From NCBI RefSeq assembly GCF_002079055.1, contig NC_047493.1:1-64000 (forward strand): DNA of 64,000 nucleotides, read 5' to 3'. A model generated the notes under the pieces. The model did not search any database. It saw only the letters and a list, made by a program, of their open reading frames with translations, and was not told the origin of the DNA. The position numbers were made by a program, and so were the translations under genes. The number at the start of each line of letters is the position of its first letter. The first letter of the stretch is position 1. Source of the DNA: Saccharomyces paradoxus (taxonomy: Eukaryota; Ascomycota; Saccharomycetes; Saccharomycetales; Saccharomycetaceae). This document shows positions 1 through 9,330 of this stretch, in pieces.

Positions 1-173
1 CCCACACCACACCCACACCACACCCACACCACCACACCCACACCCACACCACACCCACACACCACACCCACACCCACACCCACCCACACCCACACCCACA
101 CACCACACCCACACACCACACCCACACCCACACACCACACCCACACACACCACACCCACACCCACACACCACA
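1..173. repeat. Telomere C1-3A repeat (left chromosome end)
   Basis: Irregular CCCACA / CCACA units without interruption from the first base to about 173. This is the C-rich strand of Saccharomyces telomeric DNA (TG1-3 on the other strand), read from the chromosome tip inward, so base 1 is at or near the true end. No Y' element lies between it and the X element. Confidence 0.97.
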
Positions 174-535
174 CCCTAACACTAATACTAATACTAACAC
201 TAACACTAACACTAACCCTAACCCTAACCCTAACTCCATCCCTTCCTATCCCCATCTCAACTTACCCTCCTCTATCTCTTCTCATCTTCCCCCCTCTTAC
301 CCTACCTCTCCCACATCACAATCCACGGCACTTACCTCACCACCCCATGCCCTGCCCCATTCTCCCACCACCACTCCTAACCACCACCATTCATCATCCG
401 ACTATTCACCTCCACACCCCAACCACCATCTACCCTCTTCCCAATATCTCCTATCCAACTCTCACTACCACTTACCCTACCATCCATCTACATTCCCCCA
501 TCTACCATGTCGTCCTTACTATAACACTACATACC
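174..535. repeat. X element combinatorial repeats (STR region) with TTAGGG-type units
   Basis: From 174 to 234 the sequence is a hexamer-like array that changes along its length from ACTAAT to ACTAAC and ends in three CCCTAA units (216-234), the complement of TTAGGG, which Tbf1 binds in yeast subtelomeres. From 235 to about 535 the C/A-biased sequence repeats CTTACCCTAC-like units, as in the combinatorial repeats distal to core X in S. cerevisiae. The 347-553 open frame inside it is a by-product of the composition. Confidence 0.8.
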
Positions 536-824
536 ACATGTAAACAGATCTAACGTAAACAAATCAAACGTAAACAATACAAGAAGTAACTTACCCTGCC
601 ACACTATCAACCTCTCCACTATACCTTTCACATCCCCAAACAACACCACCTCCAACTACCACTACCACATACCTAAATCTACCATACTCGCCTTCATTTA
701 TTTAACAATATCGCATATGCATACGGACGCTATAGTACGCATCACACTCTCAACTTGCCCCGCCATAATACTCTACACCAAGGCCATCCATCTCTCACTC
801 GATCAGTACCATATACAACACCAC

Positions 825-837
825 ATCATCATACACG
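825..837 (+). promoter_or_regulatory. Abf1 binding site in core X
   Basis: ATCATCATACACG fits RTCRY-N5-ACG exactly and sits where core X elements carry their Abf1 site. Confidence 0.75.
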
Positions 838-1045
838 GCATTTGCCTCAGCGGTTTATACCCTGTGCCATTTACCCATAACACCCACGATTATCCACATT
901 TTAATATCTATAACTGATCACACAACCTCAATTATCATATAAATACTCTCAACTTCATGTTTTATAACGTTTTTATACAAATATCCACTACCCATTTTAT
1001 ATGTACTAATATAAATACCACCAAATAATCACAACTAAAATCAAC

Positions 1046-1056
1046 TAAACATAAAA
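1046..1056 (-). promoter_or_regulatory. ARS consensus sequence in core X
   Basis: The minus strand reads TTTTATGTTTA, an 11/11 match to WTTTAYRTTTW. It lies in AT-rich DNA at the proximal end of core X, the usual place of the X-element origin. Activity is not shown by sequence alone. Confidence 0.65.
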
Positions 1057-1085
1057 ATATACTATTTATCAATAAGAAGGTATAA

Positions 1086-1985
1086 ACACACTATATATTA
1101 ACATAAGCGAAATATCATAAACATAAGACGTGTCCTAATATCGTTATGCAAACGCAACTACAAGATCTTCTCACTCTCGGTACTACCGTAATTCAATGTC
1201 GTGTACTCATTTCGGTGCCACTATATAAGGTCACTATGCTTATACTATAAGAACAATACATACTAATGCAGATGCTATAATATCCTTATTTCATTTTGCC
1301 AACTCGATCACAAAATATTCCTATTCTGAGTACATCCGTTAATCAATATGAGGTGTAACAACCAGAAGCCATGGTTTGAGGTGAACGATGCTTCTAGGTT
1401 TTGCTTTAGTGTTTTTATGGTGGAAAAGGTCTAAGAAAAGGGTATTGATATTTAGAAGGCCAATAAATTTTATGAATCTTTCTCTCAGGCATTCATACGA
1501 TGGACTCTTTCCCAGGGGAGAAGATATGGGTACCTATTTCCATTTTCCTATTACACATTTACACGACTTTATGACAGGTAATCTACGCTAAAATATGTGT
1601 TTCATTTTAGACGGCAACCGAGCTGTGCGAGCAGTTGGATTGCTCCTTAAACGTAATTACATACTGCGTATAAATCAAAGTTATCGCAAACCTATAAGCA
1701 CTTGCATCCACAATTACAAAAAGCACTATTACATTTATAAAGTGAGCTGGACAGAAAATCGGAATCACCTTGAAACCTCTTTCTAAGAATGGGATACAAC
1801 ATGTTTTTTTTTAGTCAAAAATCACTCGAGGTTATTATCCTTTTTCTATTATAAGGTTACTGAGCCATCAACAGTTGCGTAATGCGCGCCCGCTTAGCGC
1901 CTTTTTTTAAAAAAATATATAAAGCGAACAGCCAGAAGCTGCAACTCCAAATAGTAACTCCCTCAAGCTGCCATCTCGTTATCAA
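1086..1985. other. Subtelomeric spacer between core X and COS12
   Basis: About 900 bases with no convincing gene. Short open frames at 1388-1591 and 1595-1786 have no recognisable domain. The last 70 bases hold the COS12 promoter, with a TATATAAAG box at 1916-1924. Confidence 0.6.
1916..1924 (+). promoter_or_regulatory. TATA box of COS12
   Basis: TATATAAAG lies 62 bases before the COS12 ATG, a normal yeast TATA-to-start distance. Confidence 0.5.
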
Positions 1986-3119
1986 ATGAAGAATAATGAA
2001 ATTGAAGATGAAAAGATCGTAGCTCTATCATCCTTCAGACATCTCGAATCCCAAAAGATTGTCCTCCCACAAAAAGTTTTTAGCAGCGAGTTCAATTGGG
2101 GCTGTTATGAGATGCTCAAGTGGCCTGCGTTTCGTGTCTGGTTGCTATCATGGTTGCCACTTAGCATTTTGTGGATAATGTCCTCCAAGTGGCTTTTTCT
2201 GTTCATAAGTTTTTATGTTGTCGTACTTCTAGGGCTATACGTTTTACCCTTCATTCATTGGCTTTATCGTAAACGTTCTTTATCTAAGCAACTCACTCAG
2301 TTTTCCAAAGAAATTGCTAAAAATACACCAGGCACGCACACCCATGATTGGGAAGTTATCGCTATAAATCTAAATTCGTACTTTTATGAAATCAAAGCTT
2401 GGAATACTAAGTACTTTTTTTTCAACGCTGCGGACTGCCAAGAAGCGTTCAGAAGAACTCTTCTCGAACCATTCTCTTTGAAGAAAGACGAAGCTGCCAA
2501 AGTTAAGTCATTTAAAGATTCCGTTCCTTACATCGAAGAGGCCTTGCAAGTTTATTTTACAGAAGTTGAAAAACAGTGGAAGCTGTTCAATACTGAGAAA
2601 GCATGGAGCGCCGTTAGCCTGGAAGACATTCAGCTCCCCAGGGAAGCTCACCGGTTTAAACTTACCTGGGTTTTCAAGAGGATATTCAGTCTCGGGTGGT
2701 TGCCTCTCTTCCTTTCTGTTTTGTACAATGTCTACGTGTCACGCAATCCTCCTCCTCTATTTCGTATCTTGTATATTGGATGTTTTCTTCTCACGGCTGT
2801 AAAATCTTTCCAAAATATAAGGGTTTCACTTATGAAAATGGAACACAAAATGCAGTTTTTGTCAACTATTATAAATGAGCAAGAAAGTGGTGCTGATGGA
2901 TGGGATGCAATTGCAAAGAAAATGAATAGGTATTTGTTTGAGAAAAAAGTCTGGAAAGATGAAGAGTTTTTCTTCGACGGGATTGACTGTGAATGGTTTT
3001 TTAGCCATTGCTTCTACCGCCTTTTATCTTCAAAGAAATCAGACTCATCTGTATCATTGAATGTTGAACTATGGCCATACATTAGAGAAGCGCAAGTATC
3101 CCGCAGTGACGAGTTTTAG
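1986..3119 (+). CDS. COS12: COS12, DUP380-family membrane protein
   Basis: The protein has 377 residues, close to the 380 of S. cerevisiae Cos12. It belongs to the DUP380 family of subtelomeric COS proteins, which act in endosomes and multivesicular bodies and help sort plasma-membrane cargo for vacuolar turnover by supplying ubiquitin in trans (family knowledge). Visible are a hydrophobic pair at about residues 53-95, a cytosolic stretch with a DWEVIA...YLFEKK-like block repeated in the second half (the internal DUP duplication), and a second hydrophobic pair at about 235-275. The first ATG of the frame is used and follows the TATA box at 1916. Its position next to the X element is typical of COS genes. 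COS paralogues exchange sequence often, so the number 12 rests on position as much as on sequence. Confidence 0.88.
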   Translation: MKNNEIEDEKIVALSSFRHLESQKIVLPQKVFSSEFNWGCYEMLKWPAFRVWLLSWLPLSILWIMSSKWLFLFISFYVVVLLGLYVLPFIHWLYRKRSLSKQLTQFSKEIAKNTPGTHTHDWEVIAINLNSYFYEIKAWNTKYFFFNAADCQEAFRRTLLEPFSLKKDEAAKVKSFKDSVPYIEEALQVYFTEVEKQWKLFNTEKAWSAVSLEDIQLPREAHRFKLTWVFKRIFSLGWLPLFLSVLYNVYVSRNPPPLFRILYIGCFLLTAVKSFQNIRVSLMKMEHKMQFLSTIINEQESGADGWDAIAKKMNRYLFEKKVWKDEEFFFDGIDCEWFFSHCFYRLLSSKKSDSSVSLNVELWPYIREAQVSRSDEF

Positions 3120-4250
3120 TGAAAAAGTGAACATGCGCTATTCGACCTAAAAGTTTGTACTTTCGTATTCTATAAGGTCTTAGAACCATGTTCTATTGAA
3201 AACCTAAAAGATTGGTTGACGTTTTTATCGAGCAATTTTATACACATAGCACGGCCTGCTTCAGAAGATCAATATATTGGATGGAAATGCACAACCGCTC
3301 AATTTTCAAATTACATATAATTACCGCGTATTAATTACAACCAGACCACTTTCATAAATAACTTTTTTTTCACGCTTATTGTTAATTAAGGAATACACTT
3401 GATGGCTTCATGTTTGGAGCGATTAAAGTGTAAAATTTGCCGATAATTATACTTAAGTTCCTTTAGAGACAAAAATCTCCATAATATGTGCATGTATTTA
3501 GTCCTTTTAAGTGGCTTATTTAACGCAGAGCTGACGGAAGATATTGGAATAACCATACCGATATTTTTTTCAAAAATCTTGTCATTGTGGTCACCGCTTT
3601 TTCAAGGTAAAGCAAAGCAGTTCAAACAGAATTCATTGAACAGAATACATTCTGTCATGTTTTCGATATATACACGAGCTCTTATTCAACTTGAACTGAG
3701 TGATGTGTTCTCAAGATCTTTTAATAAAAATTTGTTTACGAAATCCCTCTTAAAAAGAAGAATACTAATTTCGCGAATCACGCTCTTTCTGTTGCATTGA
3801 TAAGGTCATTGCTGATGACAGATACATTGATCTAAGATCTGTTTGAATAACAATGCACAGTAATACACCATCCACTGAATCTGTCTCCTTTCTCAATGTT
3901 GGGATTTTCATAAGCATTAATATCTACAGAAAAGAAATACAAACTCTGTACTCATATTTGCAAAGTTTGTAAGAAGCTATTTACAGCACCTACAATAAGC
4001 ATATCCCTCATACTGCAATACATCTTGAATATATCACTATGTTTGAAAGTCAAGCACGGTTGTAGGGTCTCTTCTGCACGTGATATTTTCTCTGTTTATT
4101 GGCTCATAATGGAACGATTTTATTTTTTTTTGACTCATACTTCGAAGGTTGATAAGAGGTTGATAAGCAATCATCGATACAAAAACAGCATGAGGGAGAT
4201 CTCACGAAAACTTTCCTGGCTCTGAACTTGGAAATAAAGTGGGAATAATT
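3120..4250. other. Intergenic, COS12 to the GNAT gene
   Basis: About 1.1 kb of AT-rich subtelomeric DNA. A frame at 3486-3800 (up to 104 codons) has no domain I recognise and no clear promoter. I see no transposon ends or RNA genes. Confidence 0.5.
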
Positions 4251-4961
4251 ATGGCGAATTTAAATAAATTTGGACAAGAAGTTGGTGCCGATGTCAATGG
4301 CTGGACAACAAGGGTCTTCCCAGAGAAAGTCGTACTGAAAGGCAACTACTGTAGACTAGAACCTCTTGATAGAGAAAAACATGGGTCGGAACTTTTTAGT
4401 GCCTATAATAAAGCGGGCCAAAAATTATGGACGTATTTACCTGTGGGCCCATTCAATACCTTAGAGGAATTCCTAGAGTTTATTAAGAAACTTAATGAAA
4501 CTAGAGATACTGTGCCTTTCGCAATTATCAATGAAGAGACTAAACGTGCCGTTGGTACATTATGCCTAATAAGAATCGATGAAGCCAACGGTTCACTAGA
4601 AGTTGGATATGTGATTTTTTCGCCGGAATTGCAGAAGACTATTATTGCAACTGAAGCCCAATTCCTTTTGATGAAATATGTGTTTGATGATCTACAATAC
4701 AGGAGATATGAATGGAAGTGTGATAGTTTAAATGGGCCATCCAGGAGGGCGGCGATGCGCTTAGGGTTTAAATATGAAGGTACGTTTCGACAAGTGGTGG
4801 TTTATAAGGGTCGTACACGTGACACTCAATGGTTTTCAATAATCGACAAAGAATGGATATTTATTCGTAAAACCTTTGAGGAATGGTTAGATGGAACAAA
4901 TTTTGAAAATGGTAGACAGAAGAGAGGACTAGCGGCAATAAGAGAAAATTTGTTGAACTGA
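4251..4961 (+). CDS. GNAT-family N-acetyltransferase, intact YGL262W / YIR042C-type
   Basis: The 236-residue protein is of the RimJ/RimL-like acetyltransferase type (Acetyltransf_3). The early [11 protein letters not shown] block, the [12 protein letters not shown] strand-helix, and the [19 protein letters not shown] block typical of this family's acetyl-CoA-binding half and C-terminal core are all present, ending in a W-F-S-I-I-D-K-E-W segment. The substrate is unknown. The length equals that of the S. cerevisiae relative YIR042C, while the S288C gene at this locus (YGL262W) is annotated at only 175 residues, so the copy here appears to be the undamaged form. The ATG at 4251 was chosen; the frame opens 12 bases upstream only at a GTG. 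It lies between COS12 and PAU11 in a region prone to copying between chromosome ends. Confidence 0.8.
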   Translation: MANLNKFGQEVGADVNGWTTRVFPEKVVLKGNYCRLEPLDREKHGSELFSAYNKAGQKLWTYLPVGPFNTLEEFLEFIKKLNETRDTVPFAIINEETKRAVGTLCLIRIDEANGSLEVGYVIFSPELQKTIIATEAQFLLMKYVFDDLQYRRYEWKCDSLNGPSRRAAMRLGFKYEGTFRQVVVYKGRTRDTQWFSIIDKEWIFIRKTFEEWLDGTNFENGRQKRGLAAIRENLLN

Positions 4962-6069
4962 AAACCTACCCTCTCTTATATGCAGGGCGTATGTATATGT
5001 ACCGTTTAGCTATCCATTTTGTAGATTAAGATATTTTTTACAGTCGTGTAAATTTTCCGACTTTATCTTCAACAATAAAAAATTGCATTTACGATCACTT
5101 AGATTTCACGTGTTTGCGCTGATCTCGTTCAAACTGGAATGTCAGTAAGAGATAAACAATCTCGATCTACCATGCCACTCCAAGACAAACGTTGATACTG
5201 ATATTATTTTTGGCTCCCCATTTCAATTTACATCGCGAAACGTTGCTCCCACTTTAATACGACTCACATTATGTCATTCATAGTGTCATTTCGATCCTAA
5301 CTATATTCCACCTTTCTTCCATATATCAGCTTTAACTTTAACATCAAAATATAACATTTAATTTTACTCATGTTGTATCCTATTTGCTTTATAATCACGC
5401 ATAGATTATAACGTCTACTATCCCAAAATACAATTATCACAACATACCGCATCACGCTACGGTCCGCTACTAAACCCTCCACTAAACCCATAACGAAAAT
5501 CGGTTACCTTTACTATCTAAACTATCTTTCCCTTTCTTTTTAATATCCTCCGTATAACACCAAGTATTACTTCTTCGGTATTTTTTTTTGCATCTCTCTT
5601 CGTTTTCTCATCATTAGAATACATACAAGTATCTCTTCTGGTTCTACAGTGCTGATATTCACGGGAGACAAGACATAATGATTCTATTACTATGGCAGGT
5701 AGGTAGTTTGAATGGACCCTGATCCACAAACCTTAATTGCAAAACTGACTGGCTCACGGGCAACGACTCCGGGCCGATCCCATAAAAAAAGGCGACCTAT
5801 TTTATGGGAAAGATAAAAGAGTAACCGTATGTTCCCGATCCAGGTGTTCCTCACTAAAAAGAGTGTACGTTGCCCAAAAGAGAGTGTTTCTTTCCGGTTT
5901 ATCGTGCTCAATCAAATGGTTCATGAATACTGTCATTGATCAAATAGGTTTATAATATTAATATACATTTATATAATCAACTGTATTTATATCATCAAAA
6001 AAAAGTTGTTTTTTTATTTTTCATTACTTTTCACTGTCTATGGATTTTCATTCATAAAGGCGCTCGTCC
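4962..6069. other. Intergenic, GNAT gene to PAU11
   Basis: About 1.1 kb without a credible gene, roughly twice the spacing I recall for S288C. The last 130 bases (from about 5925) match the 3' flank found after other PAU genes, including a GATCAAATAGGTTTATAATA-type segment and a run of A before the stop. This indicates that the PAU unit with its 3' flank is a block shared among chromosome ends. Confidence 0.55.
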
Positions 6070-6432
6070 CTATTTTGCAATAGTGTAGATACCATCCTTG
6101 GAAAGAGCTTTAGAGATAGCTGGCTTTAATCTGGTGGAGTACCATGGGACACCGGTGATCATTCTGGTGACTTGGTCTGGGGAAATACCAGTCAACATGG
6201 TGGTGAAGTCACCGTAGTTGAAAACGGCTTCAGCAACTTCAACTGGGTAGGTTTCAGTTGGGTGAGCGGCTTGGAACATGTAGTATTGGGCTAAGTGAGC
6301 TCTGATATCAGAGACGTAGACACCCAATTCAACTAAGTTGACTCTTTCGTCAGATTGAGCTAGAGTGGTGGTTGCGGAGGCACCGGCAGCAATGGCGGCG
6401 ACACCAGCAGCGATTGAAGTTAATTTGACCAT
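6070..6432 (-). CDS. PAU11: PAU11, seripauperin cell-wall mannoprotein
   Basis: The 120-residue protein is a standard seripauperin (PAU family, SRP1/TIP1 group). Residues 1-20 form a signal peptide ([20 protein letters not shown]). The rest is the compact PAU domain with [21 protein letters not shown] near residues 33-53 and [20 protein letters not shown] near 88-107. Family members are secreted and expressed under anaerobic or wine-fermentation conditions and repressed by oxygen and haem. Length is the family norm and no serine-rich tail or GPI signal is present, as expected. The TATA box at 6524-6532 lies 92 bases upstream. It could be another PAU by sequence; the number 11 rests on synteny. 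Confidence 0.93.
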   Translation of the reverse strand: MVKLTSIAAGVAAIAAGASATTTLAQSDERVNLVELGVYVSDIRAHLAQYYMFQAAHPTETYPVEVAEAVFNYGDFTTMLTGISPDQVTRMITGVPWYSTRLKPAISKALSKDGIYTIAK

Positions 6433-6523
6433 TGTATTTGTTTTGTTTGTTAGTGTTGATATAAGCTTAACTGGAAAGAAAGAAATGAAGGCATAATCTC
6501 AAAGATAGGTGACCAAAGCAACT

Positions 6524-6532
6524 CTATTTATA
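6524..6532 (-). promoter_or_regulatory. TATA box of PAU11
   Basis: The minus strand reads TATAAATAG, 92 bases before the PAU11 ATG. Confidence 0.6.
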
Positions 6533-6640
6533 CCCATTTCTTCACTGGCCATTACTATTTGAACGAATTACTGACTGATGTTTATTTCCCCTCTTACATC
6601 CTTCATACTTCGTCTCTCTCCCAAAATATTCACTGTAACC

Positions 6641-6880
6641 ATGAAGTCGCACTTGTTCTTGAACGAGGCATGTATCCATCATGAATTTCTTATGCGAAGG
6701 TGTTGTTTTATGGTGTCTATGTGTATTCGTATGTGGGGGAAAGTGAGAATGCCAATTATAGGGGTGCTGAGGTGTGCCTTGAAAAACCCTTTTCGCGTGC
6801 CTGTAAAGCTTCCATTTTGGTCAAGAAAAAGAATATCCGGATTTGAGATTTGGACCCTCGTTCAGAAGCTTATTGCCTAA
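6641..6880 (+). CDS. Doubtful small ORF at the YGL260W position
   Basis: A 79-codon frame starting 208 bases beyond the PAU11 ATG, the same offset as YGL260W in S288C (76 residues). It is rich in M, C, R and F (MRRCCFMVSMCIRMWGK) with no known domain. Similar short ORFs accompany PAU genes at other chromosome ends, so the sequence may be carried as part of the PAU block rather than selected as a protein. Coding status is uncertain. Confidence 0.3.
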   Translation: MKSHLFLNEACIHHEFLMRRCCFMVSMCIRMWGKVRMPIIGVLRCALKNPFRVPVKLPFWSRKRISGFEIWTLVQKLIA

Positions 6881-7720
6881 GCCTTGGTTCAGTATGCTCT
6901 AAACGATCTCTGAGAGAATATAGTACTGTACTGTCTCTTTTTTGAGTCTGTAAAGAATAGTTGACATGTGTTGGGAGTCGTATATTGCTAGAGATTTGTA
7001 CGCCATCATTAAAGTTGTTGATACAATTACGTGATTGTAAGCCGCTGATAGGGCTAGTATTGAAATGATCCTGGTACGGAAAGAGCTACGAATGATAAAA
7101 AAAGATATTGTGACCGGATTGTAGCAGGACTGACGGTCTGCGCGGTGAGAAATCTGTCATTCTCAGAAACAATATGGGCGATACTGAACTCAGGCCTTTC
7201 CCATATTCAATACTGGTTTCTTTCTTTTTTTGTAATGAGATGGTGGTCTAAAGGTAAAGGACATACTATTTGAGATTTCAACCCCAAAAAGTTGACATAT
7301 TTGCAGATACATATGGAGGTGACATGGAGCGTCTAGTCAGTTCTTTTTGTGAATATAAAAGCAATTTTCTTTTAGACTCTTGTTTATTTTTCTGTCCATC
7401 TCTTTTCAATTCCCAACTTCAGTGAGCACTATCCTACTCACGGTCAACTGAAAACGTACCACATTTTTCTTCTTCTAGAACTGTAGTGCAAACCAGCGCA
7501 GCCTCAATCCCAGTATATATCATATCATTTGCTACTTGGCAGAATAGGTGTGGCTTCAGTTGACAACAATCCACTCTGTATAACTTTTTATAATCTTCCG
7601 ATACTGAGCCCTGACCTACCATTCTCTATCTTCTTAGCATTATCCTACGAGCGTTATATGTATTTTCTTACACTTTGATGTAACACTGACATTATTATAT
7701 CCTTCACAATCACTTCACAG
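6881..7720. other. Intergenic after the PAU block
   Basis: No credible gene. A 62-codon minus frame at 7434-7622 has no recognised domain. The sequence is of ordinary yeast composition until it meets the AT-rich block. Confidence 0.45.
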
Positions 7721-8095
7721 TTCGATATTTTTAAATATTAAATATTAAATATTAAATATTAAATATAAATAAGGGTTTGTTTTATCACTCACTATTTTAT
7801 CATAAATAATTAAATAATAAAATATAAATAATCAATAATTTTTATAATTATTATAAGTGATTGAATAAACAATAATAATAATAATTGATGCCTGATTTAA
7901 TATGAATATTTATTAATTTTGTATATATTTATTTGTATTATATATAATTATAAATAATAAATATATTTATATATATTAATTAATCAATTAATTGATTTTA
8001 TAAATTCCAACATTTATATTATATTATTTTATGATATTTGGATATAGAAATATTATATAATAATTATTACTTATAAAAGCTATACTTACATATAT
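7721..8095. other. Extremely AT-rich block, possible nuclear mitochondrial insertion (NUMT)
   Basis: About 370 bases made almost only of A and T, in sharp contrast to both flanks. It opens with a tandem AAATATT heptamer (four full copies plus a variant, 7733-7767), later an AAT microsatellite (about 7870-7885) and TATATA/ATTAAT runs. This texture is like intergenic mitochondrial DNA of Saccharomyces. No GC cluster of the mitochondrial type was seen, so a nuclear AT-rich expansion cannot be excluded. There are no centromere elements. I recall the PAU11-YPS5 interval as about 1.1 kb shorter in S288C, so this may be part of a lineage-specific insertion or of a deletion in S288C. Confidence 0.4.
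7733..7767. repeat. AAATATT heptamer tandem repeat
   Basis: Four exact AAATATT units followed by AAATATA at the left edge of the AT-rich block. Confidence 0.85.
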
Positions 8096-9330
8096 TTCAT
8101 AGAAAACCAGCTATCTGCTCTATGGTTCTATATCGTGAATGCATGTCCATCCGAGTGCAAATCGTTACTACCGCACAAAGAAAGGACAGACGCAGTTTAA
8201 GCGAAAAAGCAGAAAGTGGAAGAAAAAGTCGAAATTACCGTTAGTATTCTCAACGCATTGTATAAGCGTAAGACACCCAATTGGATCGCATACTGGTGAG
8301 CTTATATTACGCATACCTCTACTAATTATCATATTGAGAAAGCTTGAGAATACTTGCTTGATAACTGGAATTAATAAAGCTTGCTCAAGCCTACATTAAC
8401 CTTACTAGCATTAGTTTAACTTAGCACTCAGTCTGGTAAGAAATTGGGTAAATGCATAGAGTTCGTTTCATCCCAAGAGCCTAGCGCATTATGGTTATCA
8501 AGAATTACCTGCCAAAGCAATCAGCAGTTTGAGCTAGGGTAACAAATCGTCTAGTGGTGAAGCCTTATAGTGAAAAAGTAGAAATATTATGGGACATCGC
8601 TACAAAGATAGATATTAGATTCATCAAAATTGAGACCTTTTCATAAAACAGGACCTAAATCAGGAGCACAGTTTGAGACACTCTACAAACCAGTAAGGAT
8701 GCTGTCAGGTATGCTGAACTAGTGGGCCGATGGCCGTGTCTGGGGAAAGCTATCGTCGCCGAACCTTGGTCGAAAAGTTCGAGATGGTAAAGATTATGTA
8801 ACAAAATGCAAAGTTTTTTTTAAAACCCTAGTGGTCCAATACATTCAGCGGTATATATTATAGCTTGGCTGCCTTGAATATAGAGAGGAAAAGGCAAAAC
8901 AAGAGCAAAAGATTTCACATGTCTTTCTGGGATTTGCCGGTTACCGAATGCAAGGCCAATCCTGTTTGTCTTTTTTCTTTGATTGTTTTTGAAAACTCCG
9001 AGAGTTTTCGCTGCAGAAAAGAAACATATGATGGTACCTGTGCAAGGGGTTAAGGGTCCAAAATTTACTACCCTGTCGCTCACTACAGCAAATATCTCGA
9101 ACGAGAGCCAAGAAGGCCTAAAACTGACTAGACCTAAGGCATAAATCTCATCAGCCAATACCATTTGAGGATTTAAGCTTTCGATATTAGGGGCATATAA
9201 AAGATCTTCGGTATAATAATTTCAGGACAGAGTTTCACATCATTCCGTCTTGGTCTTTTTTCTTGGTTGATAAGTCATTAAGTTTTGTGTCTCTACAATT
9301 AAAGATATTTGGAGACACAATATTACCAAT
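8096..9330. other. Unexplained subtelomeric sequence with gene-like remnants
   Basis: About 1.2 kb between the AT-rich block and YPS5, of normal base composition. Two short frames read like pieces of real protein: 8201-8299 (33 codons with stop, containing KVEITVSILNALYKRK and ending in NWIAYW) and 8536-8646 (37 codons, containing VEILWDIATKIDIRF). Neither has a start codon nor a family I recognise. They may be remnants of a decayed subtelomeric gene. The YPS5 promoter occupies the last 140 bases. Confidence 0.35.
9196..9203 (+). promoter_or_regulatory. TATA box of YPS5
   Basis: TATAAAAG, 128 bases before the YPS5 ATG, within the normal yeast range. Confidence 0.5.

Larger units (their letters stand above)
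536..1085. repeat. Core X element
   Basis: The stretch matches, from memory, the core X of S. cerevisiae chromosome ends. The string running through CACGGCATTTGCCTCAGCGG and the CATTTACCCATAA block are recognisable, and so is the TAAACATAAAAATAT segment near the proximal end. It contains an Abf1 site (825-837) and an ARS consensus (1046-1056), the two known functional parts of core X, which helps nucleate silencing and can act as an origin. Boundaries are approximate. Confidence 0.8.

Noticed and set aside
347-553. 68-codon open frame in the telomere-adjacent region
   Set aside because: It lies in C/A-biased X-element repeats, has a Pro/Thr/His-only composition, and is explained by the repeat.
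1-1985. Y' subtelomeric helicase element
   Set aside because: The telomere passes directly into X repeats; no Y' sequence or helicase frame is present.
3890-3930. TGTTGGGATT segment considered as a delta LTR end
   Set aside because: Similarity stops after about ten bases, and no LTR body follows on either strand.
5257-5275. Near-match to the phage T7 promoter (TAATACGACTCAC)
   Set aside because: Only the first 13 bases match; the initiation part differs, and there is no vector sequence around it. Chance match.
7721-8095. AT-rich block considered as a centromere-like element
   Set aside because: No CDEI (RTCACRTG) or CDEIII motif borders it, and its position is subtelomeric.
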